64,000 nucleotides of DNA from Nocardia sp. NRRL S-836. Its GTDB lineage: Bacteria > Actinomycetota > Actinomycetes > Mycobacteriales > Pseudonocardiaceae. The stretch is from contig NZ_LGDY01000103.1 of NCBI RefSeq assembly GCF_001279525.1, positions 186,001 through 250,000 of the forward strand, given 5' to 3'. How positions within the stretch are numbered: position 1 is the first letter of the stretch; each line of letters starts with the position of its first letter. The position numbers and the translations under genes are program-made. Positions 25,370 to 36,290 of the stretch are shown here, piece after piece. The notes under the pieces are model-generated. The model did no database searches and had not been told where the DNA came from. It was given only the letters and a program-made list of their open reading frames with translations.

Positions 25370-26218
25370 ATGGATCTGCGGCACGTGCGCGCGTTCGTGG
25401 CCGTTGTGGACGCGGGCACGTTCACCGACGCGGCAAGGGAACTGGGTCTCACCCAGGCGTCGGTGTCGCGCTCGGTGGCCGCGCTGGAGACGACGCTGGG
25501 CGTGCGCCTGCTGCAACGATCGACCCGGCACGTCGCGCTCACCGCGGTCGGCACGCAGGTCCTCGCCGGCGCGCGGCGGGTGCTGGACGAGGTCGCCCAC
25601 CTGCACCGGATCGCCGCGCAGTCGCTCACCGAGCTGCGCATCGGCTACGCCTGGTCCGCGCTGGGCAAGCACACCCGGCGCGTGCAGAAGGCCTGGGCCA
25701 CAGCGCATCCCGGCCTGCCGCTGGTGTTCGTCCAGTCGAACTCGCCCACCGCGGGCCTCGCCGAGGGCACCGCCGACGTCGCCGTCGTCCGCAGGGCGCT
25801 CGACGACCCGCGCTTCGAGACGGCGCTGCTCGGCACCGAACGGCGCTACGGCGTGGTCGCGACGGACAACCCGTTGGCGCGCAAGCGTTCCCTGGAGCTC
25901 GCCGACCTCGCCCGGTACTCGCTCGCGGTGGACGACCGGACCGGGACGACCACACTGGACCTGTGGCAGCCGGGCACCGCGCCCGCCGTCGTGCGCAACA
26001 CCCACAGCGTGGACGAGTGGCTGACGCTGATCGCGGCGGGCCAGGCCGTCGGCATGACGTCGGAGGCCACCGCGAGCCTCAACCCGCGCCCCGGCGTGGC
26101 TTACCGGGCCCTGCGGGACGCGCCGCCGATCGCGGTGTGGCTGGCGTGGTGGAAGGACCAGCCACCGCGGCACCTCACCGACCTGATCACGCTGGCGTGC
26201 GACGCGTACCGGGTGTGA
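25370..26218 (+). CDS. LysR family transcriptional regulator
   Basis: A 282-residue regulator. The winged helix (1-60) begins MDLRHVRAFVAVVDAGTFTDAA with the recognition helix LTQASVSRSVAALE; the rest is a LysR substrate-binding domain, somewhat short in its first lobe. It is divergent from the EamA exporter with a 69-bp gap, the classic arrangement for a LysR protein controlling its neighbour. After its stop there is about 100 bp without a gene before the end of the next LysR. Confidence 0.92.
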   Translation: MDLRHVRAFVAVVDAGTFTDAARELGLTQASVSRSVAALETTLGVRLLQRSTRHVALTAVGTQVLAGARRVLDEVAHLHRIAAQSLTELRIGYAWSALGKHTRRVQKAWATAHPGLPLVFVQSNSPTAGLAEGTADVAVVRRALDDPRFETALLGTERRYGVVATDNPLARKRSLELADLARYSLAVDDRTGTTTLDLWQPGTAPAVVRNTHSVDEWLTLIAAGQAVGMTSEATASLNPRPGVAYRALRDAPPIAVWLAWWKDQPPRHLTDLITLACDAYRV

Positions 26219-26322
26219 GGAAACGTCGCCGGGCCGCACACGTCCTTTGCGCGCACAAGCAGGTCGTGACGGCCAGGGCCGAGCGGCGAGCTTCGCCTGC
26301 CCGCGGTGGTGGCGCGACCCGG

Positions 26323-27222
26323 TCAGGCAGGGGCACTCCGCGCCATCACCTCGTGCACCACGGCGATCAGCGCCCTGGTCGCCGCGGTCGGCGCGCGACC
26401 GGCCGGGCGGGCCAGCCCGATCGGCCAGCGCAGGTCGGCGCCGGTCACCCGCAGCGTCGTCACACCCGTTGCGCCACCGAGGATGTAGCCGGGTAAGAGC
26501 GCGATGCCCAGGCCGTTGCGCACGAAGTCGACGCCGGTGAAGATGTCCGACATCTCCAGGGTCACCCGGCGCGGCACGGCGGCGTCGGCGAACGCGCGGT
26601 CGGCGACGGCCCGGTTGCCGTAGCCCAGCGGCGAGTCGATGAAGTCCATGCCCGCGAGCTCCGTGATGGGCACCTCCGTCCGGCGTGCCAGCGGGTGGTC
26701 GTCGGGCACCACCAGGTCCATGACCGAGTGCGCCAGCTCGTCGAGGACGATCCCGTCCGGCACCCCGGCCGGCAGTGAGACGAAGCTGAGGTCGAGCCTG
26801 CGGTCCAGCAGCTGCTCGACCAGCCCCGCCGACCCCCCGGTCGCCGCACTCGTGCGCACCAGCACGCCGGGGTGGCGGCGGTGGAACTCGCCGAGCAGCG
26901 CGGGCAGGTCGATCAACGTCATCGCGGTCAGCGTGCCGATCCGGACAGTGCCGGTGAGCCCGCCGCTGACCTGCTCGACGGCGTTCCTCGCCTCGGTGGC
27001 GGCGTCCAGCACCGCCTGCGCCTTCGGCAGCAGCGCCTCACCCGCGTCGGTCAGCAGCACCCGCTTGGAGTTGCGGTCGAGCAGGGTCGCGCCGAGCTCC
27101 CGTTCGAGGGTCTTGATCGCCGCCGACACCGCCGACTGCACCACGTGCACGCGCGCAGCGGCACGGGTGAAGTTGCCCTCCTCCGCGACCGCGACGAAAT
27201 ATTCCAGCTGACGCAGGTCCAC
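26323..27222 (-). CDS. LysR family transcriptional regulator
   Basis: A 299-residue LysR protein with a standard N-terminal HTH (MDLRQLEYFVAVAEEGNFTR, then VVQSAVSAAIKTLERELG) and a full-length two-lobe effector domain. It starts at GTG 27222 and reads away from an MFS exporter across an 82-bp gap that holds direct repeats, so it probably regulates that exporter. Confidence 0.93.
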   Translation of the reverse strand: MDLRQLEYFVAVAEEGNFTRAAARVHVVQSAVSAAIKTLERELGATLLDRNSKRVLLTDAGEALLPKAQAVLDAATEARNAVEQVSGGLTGTVRIGTLTAMTLIDLPALLGEFHRRHPGVLVRTSAATGGSAGLVEQLLDRRLDLSFVSLPAGVPDGIVLDELAHSVMDLVVPDDHPLARRTEVPITELAGMDFIDSPLGYGNRAVADRAFADAAVPRRVTLEMSDIFTGVDFVRNGLGIALLPGYILGGATGVTTLRVTGADLRWPIGLARPAGRAPTAATRALIAVVHEVMARSAPA

Positions 27223-27242
27223 ACCAGCGAGTATCTCAGAAA

Positions 27243-27283
27243 GTGATGATCACGAGCAGCAACTTTCGTTGGACGTGATGATC
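27243..27283. promoter_or_regulatory. GTGATGATC direct repeats between lysR and MFS gene
   Basis: GTGATGATC occurs at 27243-27251 and 27275-27283, 32 bp (about three helical turns) apart on the same face. GAAAGT at 27239-27244 also pairs with ACTTTC at 27262-27267. These are candidate LysR binding sites. Confidence 0.4.
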
Positions 27284-27304
27284 GCGCGAGCGCAGGGTGG
27301 TGGC

Positions 27305-28549
27305 ATGTCAATGCTCCTCGACGCACCGGCCGCCCGCCCGGCCACCAGCAGGCCCCACGGGCGGGGCTTCTGGGCCGTCGCCTTCGCGTTCCTCGTCTCC
27401 ATGGCCTACTCGACCGTCCCCTCCCCGCTCTTCCCGCTCTACGTGGCCCGTGAAGGCCTGTCGACCTTCGCCGTCACCGTCGTGTTCGCCGCCTTCGCGG
27501 CCGGCGTCGTGATCAGCCTCGTGCTCGCGGGCCACGTCTCGGACTGGGTGGGCCGCAAGAAGATCCTGCTCCCCGCGCTCGGCCTGGAGATCGTCTCCGC
27601 CGCGCTGTTCCTGACGAGCACGGCCCTGCCCGTCCTGGTGGTCGCCCGCGTGGTCAACGGCCTGGGCGTGGGCATGATCGCCGCGACCGCCACCGCCTAC
27701 CTGCACGACCTGCACACGCGGCACCGCCCCGGCGCCTCACCCCGCCGGTTCGAGGTCGTCTCCACGGCCGCGAACATCGGCGGCCTCGGCATCGGCGCCC
27801 TGCTCGCCGGCGCGCTCGCGCAGTACTCGGCCACCCCGCTGAGCACCCCGTACGTCGTGCTGGCCGCACTGCTCGCCGTCGCCGTCGTCGCCGTCGCGCT
27901 GACCCCGGAAACCGTCGTGCGACAACGGGTGTCCTACCGTCCACAACGGATCAGCGCGGACCACGGCGACCGCAGGACCTACTTCGCCGCGGCGGCCGGA
28001 GCGGTCTCCTCGTTCGCGGTGTTCGGCGTGTTCTCGTCGGTCTCCACGGGTTTCGTGGCAGGCGAGCTGCACCACCCGTCACGCACGCTGGCCGGCCTGG
28101 TCGTGTTCACGGTGTTCGGCGGCGCCGCCCTCGCACAGACCGCGACCGGCGGCCTCTCCCTCACCGCCCGGCGCGCCACCGGCCTCGGCGGCCAGGCGGC
28201 CGGCGTGCTGCTGGTCGTGGCCGGCATGCACACGACGAGCCTGGCGTTGTTCCTGCTCGGCGGCGCGATCGCCGGGGTGGGCGCGGGCGTGCAGTTCAAG
28301 GCCTCGGTCGGCGCGGTCGCGGCGATGGCGGCCCCCGCACGCCGCGGGGAAGCCCTGGCGAGCCTGTTCTTCATCGCCTACCTGGGCATGAGCCTGCCGT
28401 CGCTGTCGATCGGCCTCGCCACCCGCTACGTCGCACCCACCACCGCGATGACGTGGTTCGCCGCGGCCCTGCTCGTGCTGCTCGGCGCGGTGGCGGCACT
28501 CAGTCGACGTGCAGCAGGACCGGGTGCCGCACGTCCCGCGGGCAGGTGA
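27305..28549 (+). CDS. MFS transporter (drug/sugar efflux type)
   Basis: A 414-residue major facilitator with about 12 transmembrane helices. The loop between helices 2 and 3 carries the MFS signature GHVSDWVGRKKIL. Starts at ATG 27305 (MSMLLDAPAAR); an in-frame ATG 36 bp upstream overlaps the regulatory repeats. The last 50 bp overlap the convergent DUF1963 gene. Substrate unknown; control by the divergent LysR gene is likely. Confidence 0.9.
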   Translation: MSMLLDAPAARPATSRPHGRGFWAVAFAFLVSMAYSTVPSPLFPLYVAREGLSTFAVTVVFAAFAAGVVISLVLAGHVSDWVGRKKILLPALGLEIVSAALFLTSTALPVLVVARVVNGLGVGMIAATATAYLHDLHTRHRPGASPRRFEVVSTAANIGGLGIGALLAGALAQYSATPLSTPYVVLAALLAVAVVAVALTPETVVRQRVSYRPQRISADHGDRRTYFAAAAGAVSSFAVFGVFSSVSTGFVAGELHHPSRTLAGLVVFTVFGGAALAQTATGGLSLTARRATGLGGQAAGVLLVVAGMHTTSLALFLLGGAIAGVGAGVQFKASVGAVAAMAAPARRGEALASLFFIAYLGMSLPSLSIGLATRYVAPTTAMTWFAAALLVLLGAVAALSRRAAGPGAARPAGR

Positions 28550-29249
28550 AGATGGTGAGGTTGCCCTCCCGGCCGAACTCCCACTCGACGTTGTCACCGG
28601 AGGGTTCATGGGTGCCGAGCGACACCATCTGCCGCAACGCGGTGCCGCACTGCGCGCACTCGAACTCGATCGGACCGGTCTGCCACCACGCCGTCCAGCC
28701 GCCGATCTTCGTGCCGCTCGACGTCTCCGGCCAGTCGGCGTCCCGCAGTTCCTCCGGCCGCTCGAACGGGCGCGCGTACTCGGTGATCCTGACCGGCTCC
28801 AGCACGGTGACCGTGGGCGTGTAGATCTCCTCCTGCAGTGACGGCTGCGGCTCCTCCTCGATCAGCTCGACCACCGCGGCGGAGTCGCGCCAGACGAGGC
28901 GCACGTCCGGCCCGTAGGCGTGGTCCAGGTCGTGGTGGAGGGTGCACAGGAACACCTGCAGCACATCGGTGCCGTCCGGGAACGGCAACTCCGGGAAGTC
29001 GCGCCGGTAGAGCTGCACGGCGCCGACGAACGGCATCCCCACACCCGCGATGTCCGCACCGGGCACCCCGGGCGACCTCCGGTCGTGAGCGGTCCCGTCG
29101 CACCACGGCCACGGCTCGTCGATCGGCCACAGCACCGGGCCGCCGATGTGGCTGTCGGCGTCCGTCGGGTCGCCCGCCAGCGGGTTGAGGAGCACGGCGG
29201 GCCTGGCCCACTCAGCCTTGGTCGACACAAGCGGGAAGGCTAGTGGCAC
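28500..29249 (-). CDS. DUF1963 (YwqG-like) protein
   Basis: A 249-residue cytoplasmic protein whose pattern SHIGGPVLWPIDEPWPWC near the N-terminus, PFVGAVQLYRRDFPELPFPDG in the middle and KIGGWTAWWQTGP late in the chain is typical of DUF1963/YwqG proteins. A CxxC pair (ECAQCG) lies near residue 197. The biochemical role of the family is not known. GTG at 29249 is used; a second GTG 21 bp inside is possible. It is convergent with, and overlaps by 50 bp, the MFS gene. Confidence 0.82.
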   Translation of the reverse strand: MPLAFPLVSTKAEWARPAVLLNPLAGDPTDADSHIGGPVLWPIDEPWPWCDGTAHDRRSPGVPGADIAGVGMPFVGAVQLYRRDFPELPFPDGTDVLQVFLCTLHHDLDHAYGPDVRLVWRDSAAVVELIEEEPQPSLQEEIYTPTVTVLEPVRITEYARPFERPEELRDADWPETSSGTKIGGWTAWWQTGPIEFECAQCGTALRQMVSLGTHEPSGDNVEWEFGREGNLTIFTCPRDVRHPVLLHVD

Positions 29250-29288
29250 GGGGGTAACGGCAACGGGCCCGTCTCCGACTCCGCAGGT

Positions 29289-29786
29289 ATGAGGTTCTTG
29301 ATCACCCCCGTGCTCCTCGCCGTCCTCGCGACGGGCTGCACGTCGGAGGTCACCGGTTCCGGTTCGGGCACCGCGGCGACCACCACCACTGCATCGACCA
29401 CCGCATCGACCACTGCGTCGACCACTGCGGAGACCGACCGGCCCGACACCCCGACCACGACGGCCGGCAGGACCACCGCCCTCGACGGGGTGCCTCCCGA
29501 GCAGTACGAGAGCCTGCCCTCCCAGTTCTGCGACCGGCCCTTCCCCGGCGCGCAGGGCAAGCCGATGCTGGCCGTCGTCGTGGAGACCCCGAAGGGACGG
29601 CTGAACTGCGACCAGGCCGGAGCCGTGCTGGCCGACTACTACGTCCAGCGCCGGGAGCCGATGTCCGGCATGCCGCCGGTCGAGATCGGGACGATGTCGT
29701 GCAACCAGGTCGCCGAGGGCATCCTGCCCCAGGTCGTGTGCGCCGACGCGGAGAACGTCGTCTACTCGATGTGGCCGCAGACCTGA
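29289..29786 (+). CDS. Putative lipoprotein with conserved C-terminal cysteine domain
   Basis: A 165-residue lipoprotein: signal sequence with lipobox LATGC (Cys 17), then a Thr/Ala/Ser linker (about 20-65) built from an imperfect 12-bp repeat ACCACTGCATCG, then a globular part with cysteines in QFCDRP, LNCDQ, MSCNQ and VVCAD. The family is unknown to me. A truncated copy of its last 63 residues lies on the opposite strand at 32663-32860, beyond the deacetylase and argG genes, showing a local duplication. Confidence 0.78.
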   Translation: MRFLITPVLLAVLATGCTSEVTGSGSGTAATTTTASTTASTTASTTAETDRPDTPTTTAGRTTALDGVPPEQYESLPSQFCDRPFPGAQGKPMLAVVVETPKGRLNCDQAGAVLADYYVQRREPMSGMPPVEIGTMSCNQVAEGILPQVVCADAENVVYSMWPQT

Positions 29787-29795
29787 CGCGTGCGG

Positions 29796-29830
29796 TGCGG
29801 ACGGGGTGACGAGCCGCAGTCACGTCCGCA
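29796..29830. terminator. Bidirectional hairpin between lipoprotein and merR
   Basis: TGCGGACG (29796-29803) pairs with CGTCCGCA (29823-29830), with an inner GTGAC/GTCAC pair. It lies between two convergent genes and would serve both. Confidence 0.5.
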
Positions 29831-29836
29831 GCACCT

Positions 29837-30205
29837 TCACATCCCCCGTTCCCGAGCGGCCGCGTCGATCACCTCGTCCAGCACGGCACGGGAGGTGTGC
29901 AGGTCGGCGATCATCCGGTCGATGCGCGCGCGTTCGTCCTCCAGCTCCGCGACCAGCCGCGGTGTCGCGACCTCGGACGGACCGCCGTCGGCGTCCCGCA
30001 GGCAGGGCAGCATGCGCGCGATCTTCTTGCTGTGCAGGCCCGCCGCGAACAGCTCCTGGATCCGGATCACCCGGTCGACGGCGCTCTCCTGGTACTCGCG
30101 GTGCCCACCGGACGTCCGTGCCGGCACGAGCAGGCCCTGCTGCTCGTAGTAGCGCAACGACCGTTCGCTCACGCCCGTGCGCTGGGCCAGCTCACCGATG
30201 CGCAT
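29837..30205 (-). CDS. MerR family transcriptional regulator
   Basis: A 122-residue regulator with the MerR winged helix MRIGELAQRTGVSERSLRYY, the EQQGLLVPAR turn and SGGHREY, then a coiled coil (about 85-110). Only one or two cysteines are present, and not in a metal-site pattern, so an organic or redox signal is more likely than a metal. ATG at 30205 is the standard family start. It is divergent from a polysaccharide-deacetylase-like gene with a MerR-type operator between them. Confidence 0.92.
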   Translation of the reverse strand: MRIGELAQRTGVSERSLRYYEQQGLLVPARTSGGHREYQESAVDRVIRIQELFAAGLHSKKIARMLPCLRDADGGPSEVATPRLVAELEDERARIDRMIADLHTSRAVLDEVIDAAARERGM

Positions 30206-30230
30206 CGCGATTTCCCCCGCCGAAAGGCTT

Positions 30231-30260
30231 GAACTTGACATTGGTGTCAACTTCTACCTT
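30231..30260 (+). promoter_or_regulatory. MerR-type operator/promoter
   Basis: TTGACATTGGTGTCAA (30235-30250) is a 6-bp inverted repeat with 4-bp spacer, and TTGACA doubles as a -35 element; CTACCTT about 19 bp further can serve as -10. An overlong spacer holding a palindrome is the hallmark of MerR-controlled promoters. Confidence 0.6.
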
Positions 30261-30266
30261 CGCACC

Positions 30267-32604
<2,338 letters not shown>

Positions 32605-32620
32605 CGTTCTCCACGCACAC

Positions 32621-32660
32621 CGGCGGGGTGAGCGGGCGATCAGCCCACCCACCCCGTCGG
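32621..32660. terminator. Hairpin after argG
   Basis: CGGCGGGGTG (32621-32630) pairs, with one mismatch, with CACCCCGTCGG ending at 32660; GGGC/GCCC pairs inside around a GATCA loop. It separates argG from the convergent lipoprotein fragment. Confidence 0.55.
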
Positions 32661-32662
32661 CG

Positions 32663-32860
32663 TCAGGTCTGCGGCCACATCGAGTAGATGACGTTGTCGG
32701 CGTCGGCGCACACGACCTGGGGCAGGACCGCCTCGACGGTCTGGTTGCACGACATCGGCCCGATCTCCAGCGGCGGCAGGTTCAGCGTCGGCTCACGGCG
32801 CTGGGCGTAGTAGTCGAACAGCACGGCCGCGGCCTGGTCGCAGGTCAGCCTGCCCTGCAC
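32663..32860 (-). pseudogene. Truncated copy of the 29289-29786 lipoprotein
   Basis: The last 63 codons on the minus strand (GRLTCDQAAAVLFDYYAQRRE to YSMWPQT, shown in part) match the C-terminus of the lipoprotein 3 kb away at about 47 of 63 positions by eye, with the same stop point. Upstream codons show no signal peptide, lipobox or Thr-rich linker, and no good start is present. The open frame continues to 33061 but that part looks unrelated. I read it as a decayed 3-prime fragment left by duplication or rearrangement. A short expressed protein starting at GTG 32860 is possible but unlikely. Confidence 0.65.
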
Positions 32861-33108
32861 GGTCGGTGCCGGCCGCGCGATCGTCGCCGGCGGCCGTCGA
32901 CCGCGTTGCGGGACCTCGACGTCTCGACCCGCCGACGCACCGCACCCTGGACAGATGGGAGCGCGGCCACGGGACGTGATCGATTCCGTCCCGGTCTGTG
33001 AATTTCCCGGACGGAGAAGATTCGGCGAACAACCTGGACGTGAACGCAGTTCATGTACCACCTTCTGCCTCGCAAGCCTCTCCCCTGCTCCCGGAATCGA
33101 GGCCCCTG

Positions 33109-33858
33109 TTGAGGAAGAAGCTCCTCGCCGCGCTGACCGGCGCGCTCCTGATCAGCACCCTGTTCCCCGGCATCGCGCTCGCCGATCCGCCGCAGGCGAT
33201 CCCCGCCAGCTTCACGGCGGAGGACGGCAAGTGGCAGCCGGCGTTCGACTACGACGGTGACGGCTGCTACCCGACGCCGGCGATCTCGCCGACCGGGCAG
33301 GTGGCGCCCGGCCTGAAGAACTCCGGCGCGTTGAACGGCAACTGCCACGACCGGTCCGACCTGGACAACACCAACTCCTACAGCCGCTCCAAGTGCAACA
33401 ACGGCTGGTGCGCCCACCTCTACGACCTGTACTTCGAGAAGGACCAGGCCGTGCCGGGCTGGGACTGCTGCGGCCACCGCCACGACATCGAGCACGTGGT
33501 CGTCTGGGTGCAGAACGACGTGGCCCAGTACGTCTCGACGTCGGAGCACGGCAAGTACAAGACCCACCCGCGCGCCAACGTGCAGTGGGAAGGCACCCAC
33601 CCGAAGATCATCTACCACAAGGACGGTGCCAGCACGCACTGCTTCCGTCTCGCGGGCGCCGGTGAGCAGGCGGAGAACCACTACGGGGTCTACCAGTACC
33701 CGGACCTGGTGAGCTGGGACCGGTTCCCGGCCGGTGTGCGGGACGTGCTCGTGAACGCGGACTTCGGCAGCGCGTCGCTGGCGATCAAGGACAGCGCGTT
33801 CAACCACAACCTCGGCATCGCCAAGCCCGCCGGGATCGCGTTCGACCCGAACGCCTGA
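33109..33858 (+). CDS. NPP1-type (necrosis-inducing, NLP) secreted protein
   Basis: A 249-residue exported protein. Signal peptide LRKKLLAALTGALLISTLF, cleaved near ALA. The core has the NLP family hallmark GHRHDIEH (canonical GHRHDWE with Trp to Ile), a preceding VPGWDCCGHRHD, and the metal-binding pattern D-x-D in AFDYDGDGCYP. NLPs act on plant plasma-membrane sphingolipids in pathogens, but many bacterial members are not toxic and their role is unknown. I choose the TTG at 33109 because it gives a clean signal peptide; GTGs at 33040 and 32998 are alternatives. A strong hairpin follows the stop. Confidence 0.86.
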   Translation: MRKKLLAALTGALLISTLFPGIALADPPQAIPASFTAEDGKWQPAFDYDGDGCYPTPAISPTGQVAPGLKNSGALNGNCHDRSDLDNTNSYSRSKCNNGWCAHLYDLYFEKDQAVPGWDCCGHRHDIEHVVVWVQNDVAQYVSTSEHGKYKTHPRANVQWEGTHPKIIYHKDGASTHCFRLAGAGEQAENHYGVYQYPDLVSWDRFPAGVRDVLVNADFGSASLAIKDSAFNHNLGIAKPAGIAFDPNA

Positions 33859-33882
33859 CCCACCCGATCCCACCGCCACACC

Positions 33883-33924
33883 GCACCCCTCGCCCCGGAG
33901 CGTCCACGCCGGGGCGAGGGGTGC
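33883..33924. terminator. Strong bidirectional terminator hairpin
   Basis: GCACCCCTCGCCCCGG (33883-33898) and CCGGGGCGAGGGGTGC (33909-33924) form a perfect 16-bp stem with a 10-base loop, between the stop codons of the convergent NLP and TetR genes. Confidence 0.85.
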
Positions 33925-33927
33925 CGC

Positions 33928-34599
33928 TCACCTGGCCACGCGGTCGAGCCACTCCGCCAGCAACGTCCGTTCCGCGGGCGACAGCGCCGCCGGCGGCTCG
34001 TCCTCCAGCGCGGCCCGCAACGCGATCGCCCTGCTCGGGATGTCCGTCGGCTCGTCCGGCGCGGACTCCGACGTGATCGCCCTGATCACCTGCTCGCGCG
34101 AGAACGCGATCAGCCCCAGGTCCCGCTCGTGCTCCGGCGTCGCGATCAGCGCCAGCACCACGCCCATCCCCGCCGCGTGCACGAACTGCGCTGCCTGCTC
34201 GACCGGCACGGTCAGCCGCCCCGCCGCGGCGATCCGGCCGATGATCTCGCGGAGCATCGCGTCCGCTGCCTGCCGCGCCTCCCGCTTGCGCGGCTCGCCG
34301 TACATCAGCAGGTAGAACGCCGGGCACGCCAGGCCGAAGCCGATGTGCAGCTCCCACCCGCGGCGCAGGTCGGCGACCGGGTCGTCGCTCGCCCCCATCG
34401 CCTGCTTGGTCGCGAGGTAGCCCGCGAACCCGTGGGCCGCCACGGCGTCGAGCAGGCCGTCCTTGTCACCGAACAGCCGGTACAGCGTGGGCGCCTGCAC
34501 GCCCGCCGCCGACGCGACCGCGCGCGTGGAGACAGCCTCCTTGCCGCCCTCGACCAGCAGGTCGGCCGCCGCCTTCACCACGCGTTCCCTCGTGTCCAC
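33928..34599 (-). CDS. TetR family transcriptional regulator
   Basis: A 223-residue TetR protein. The HTH (about 5-50) reads TRERVVKAAADLL, then GVQAPTLYRLFGDKDGLLDAV. The C-terminal part resembles the TetR_C domain common among actinobacterial members (GFGLACPAFYLLMYGEP). GTG start at 34599. It is divergent from two short-chain dehydrogenase genes and very likely represses them through sites in the 93-bp A/T-rich gap. Confidence 0.92.
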   Translation of the reverse strand: MDTRERVVKAAADLLVEGGKEAVSTRAVASAAGVQAPTLYRLFGDKDGLLDAVAAHGFAGYLATKQAMGASDDPVADLRRGWELHIGFGLACPAFYLLMYGEPRKREARQAADAMLREIIGRIAAAGRLTVPVEQAAQFVHAAGMGVVLALIATPEHERDLGLIAFSREQVIRAITSESAPDEPTDIPSRAIALRAALEDEPPAALSPAERTLLAEWLDRVAR

Positions 34600-34607
34600 G
34601 TAACGAC

Positions 34608-34664
34608 GATAACATGCGACCGGTAGCGTTGATTCGGTATCGATGATATGTTGATTGTGTTATC
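34608..34664. promoter_or_regulatory. Candidate TetR operators before the SDR operon
   Basis: The gap is unusually A/T-rich. TATCGATGATA (34638-34648) has 4-bp inverted arms, and GATAACA (34608-34614) is repeated in inverse as TGTTATC (34658-34664). Both could bind the divergent TetR protein. Confidence 0.4.
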
Positions 34665-34692
34665 AGCGGAAACAGCAGCTAGGAGAACCGAC

Positions 34693-35418
34693 ATGACTCG
34701 CGTTGCCATCGTCACCGGTGGATCGAGGGGGATCGGGCGGGCGGCCGCCGAGCGTCTCGCCGCGGACGGACAGGTCGTCGTCATCGGGTACGCCGGCAAC
34801 AGGGCGGAGGCCGACAAGGCGGTGCGGGAGATCACCGCGCAGGGCGGTCAGGCCGTCGCCGCGCAGGCCGACGTGGCCGACGAGCACGCCGTGGCCGCGG
34901 TGTTCGACCTCGCCGAGCAGACCTTCGGCGGTGTCGACGTGGTCGTGAACTCGGCCGGCATCATGCCGCTCGGCACGGTCGCGGACATGGACCTCGACAC
35001 GTTCGACCGCGTCATGCGCACCAACGGCCGCGGCACGTTCGTCGTCGCGCAGCAGGCCGCGCGCCGGGTCCGCGACGGCGGCGCGATCGTCAACATCTCG
35101 TCGTCGGTGGTGGGCCTGCGGTTCCCGCAGTACGGCGCCTACGCCATGTCGAAGGGCGGCGTGGAAGCGCTGACCCTGGTGCTGGCCCGCGAGCTGCGCG
35201 GCCGTGACATCACCGTCAACGTCGTCGCCCCCGGCCCCACGGCCACCGACCTGTTCCTCGACGGCAAGGACCAGGCGACGATCGACCACCTCGCGCAGCA
35301 GGCGCCGCTGGAGCGCATCGGCACGCCCGGCGACATCGCCGAGGTCGTGTCCTTCCTGGCGGGCCCGGCCCGCTGGGTCAACGGTCAGGTCGTCCGTGCG
35401 AACGGGGGCATCATCTGA
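34693..35418 (+). CDS. Short-chain dehydrogenase/reductase
   Basis: A 241-residue classical SDR. The cofactor motif is TGGSRGIGRAA (8-18), NSAGIMPLG marks the fourth strand, the catalytic set is Ser in NISSSVV and Tyr-Lys in YGAYAMSKGG, and the C-terminus ends RWVNGQVVRANGGII as in 3-oxoacyl-ACP-reductase-like enzymes. ATG at 34693 has AGGAG 7 bp upstream. Its stop overlaps the next gene start (TGATG), so the two dehydrogenases are translated together. Substrate unknown. Confidence 0.94.
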   Translation: MTRVAIVTGGSRGIGRAAAERLAADGQVVVIGYAGNRAEADKAVREITAQGGQAVAAQADVADEHAVAAVFDLAEQTFGGVDVVVNSAGIMPLGTVADMDLDTFDRVMRTNGRGTFVVAQQAARRVRDGGAIVNISSSVVGLRFPQYGAYAMSKGGVEALTLVLARELRGRDITVNVVAPGPTATDLFLDGKDQATIDHLAQQAPLERIGTPGDIAEVVSFLAGPARWVNGQVVRANGGII

Positions 35419-36290
35419 TGGGCGAGGTCATCGTCGTCACCGGCGCGTCCAGCGGTTTCGGCGCGCTCGCGGTGCGCAGGCTGGGCCTGGCCGGTCACAC
35501 TGTCTACGCGGGCATGCGGGAGACCACCGGCCGCAACGCCCCCGCCGTCGCCGAGCTCGCCGCGTACGCCAGCGAGCACGCCGCCGACCTGCACGCCGTC
35601 GACCTCGACGTGCTGTCGCAGGGGTCGGCCGACGCCGCCATCGCGCTGGTCGTCGCCGAGCAGGGCCGCCTCGACGTGGTCGTGCACAACGCCGGCCACA
35701 TGGTCACCGGCCCGGCCGAGGCGTTCACCCCGGAGCAGTACGCGCAGCTCTACGACACCAACGTGCTGGGCACCCAGCGGGTCAACCGCGCCGCGCTGCC
35801 CCACCTGCGCGGGCAGCGTTCCGGGCACGTGGTGTGGGTCGGCAGCAGCTCGACCCGCGGCGGCACGCCCCCGTACCTGGCGCCGTACTTCGCGGCCAAG
35901 GCGGCGATGGACGCGGTCGCCGTGAGCTACCGGGCGGAGCTGCTGCGGTTCGGCGTCGAGACCACGATCGTCGTGCCGGGCGCGTTCACCCGCGGCACCA
36001 ACCACTTCGCGCACAGCGGCACACCGGCCGACACCGCCACCGCCGAGGCCTACGAGGAGCACTACCCCGGCCTGGTGGACCAGGTCGGTGCCCGCCTCGC
36101 CGAGCTGGAGCCGGCGTGGGCCGACGCCGGTGCGGTCGCCGACGCGATCGTGACCGCGGTCGGTGCGGAGAAGCCGCCGTTCCGCGTGCACGTGGACCCG
36201 TCGCAGGACGGCGCCGAGGTCGTGAACGCGGTGGCGGACCGGGTGCGCGCCGAGTTCCTGCGCCGGGTGGGCCTCACGGACCTCGTCTAG
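35418..36290 (+). CDS. Short-chain dehydrogenase/reductase, second gene
   Basis: A 290-residue SDR. TGASSGFGALA (8-18) is the cofactor motif, HNAGHMVTGPA follows, and the active site is WVGSSSTRG then YLAPYFAAKAAMD, where the Tyr-x3-Lys is YFAAK. It belongs to the longer SDR group acting on ketones or sterol-like substrates. Coupled to the preceding SDR by a 1-bp overlap. Its stop overlaps that of the convergent deacetylase gene. Confidence 0.92.
   Translation: MGEVIVVTGASSGFGALAVRRLGLAGHTVYAGMRETTGRNAPAVAELAAYASEHAADLHAVDLDVLSQGSADAAIALVVAEQGRLDVVVHNAGHMVTGPAEAFTPEQYAQLYDTNVLGTQRVNRAALPHLRGQRSGHVVWVGSSSTRGGTPPYLAPYFAAKAAMDAVAVSYRAELLRFGVETTIVVPGAFTRGTNHFAHSGTPADTATAEAYEEHYPGLVDQVGARLAELEPAWADAGAVADAIVTAVGAEKPPFRVHVDPSQDGAEVVNAVADRVRAEFLRRVGLTDLV

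Noticed and set aside
29385..29430. Tandem 12-bp ACCACTGCATCG repeats
   Set aside because: They encode the Thr/Ala/Ser linker of a lipoprotein, not a separate repeat element.
32861..33061. Full-length minus-strand gene reaching 33061 for the lipoprotein fragment
   Set aside because: The upstream part has no signal peptide, lipobox or similarity to the intact copy, and runs opposite to the NLP promoter region.
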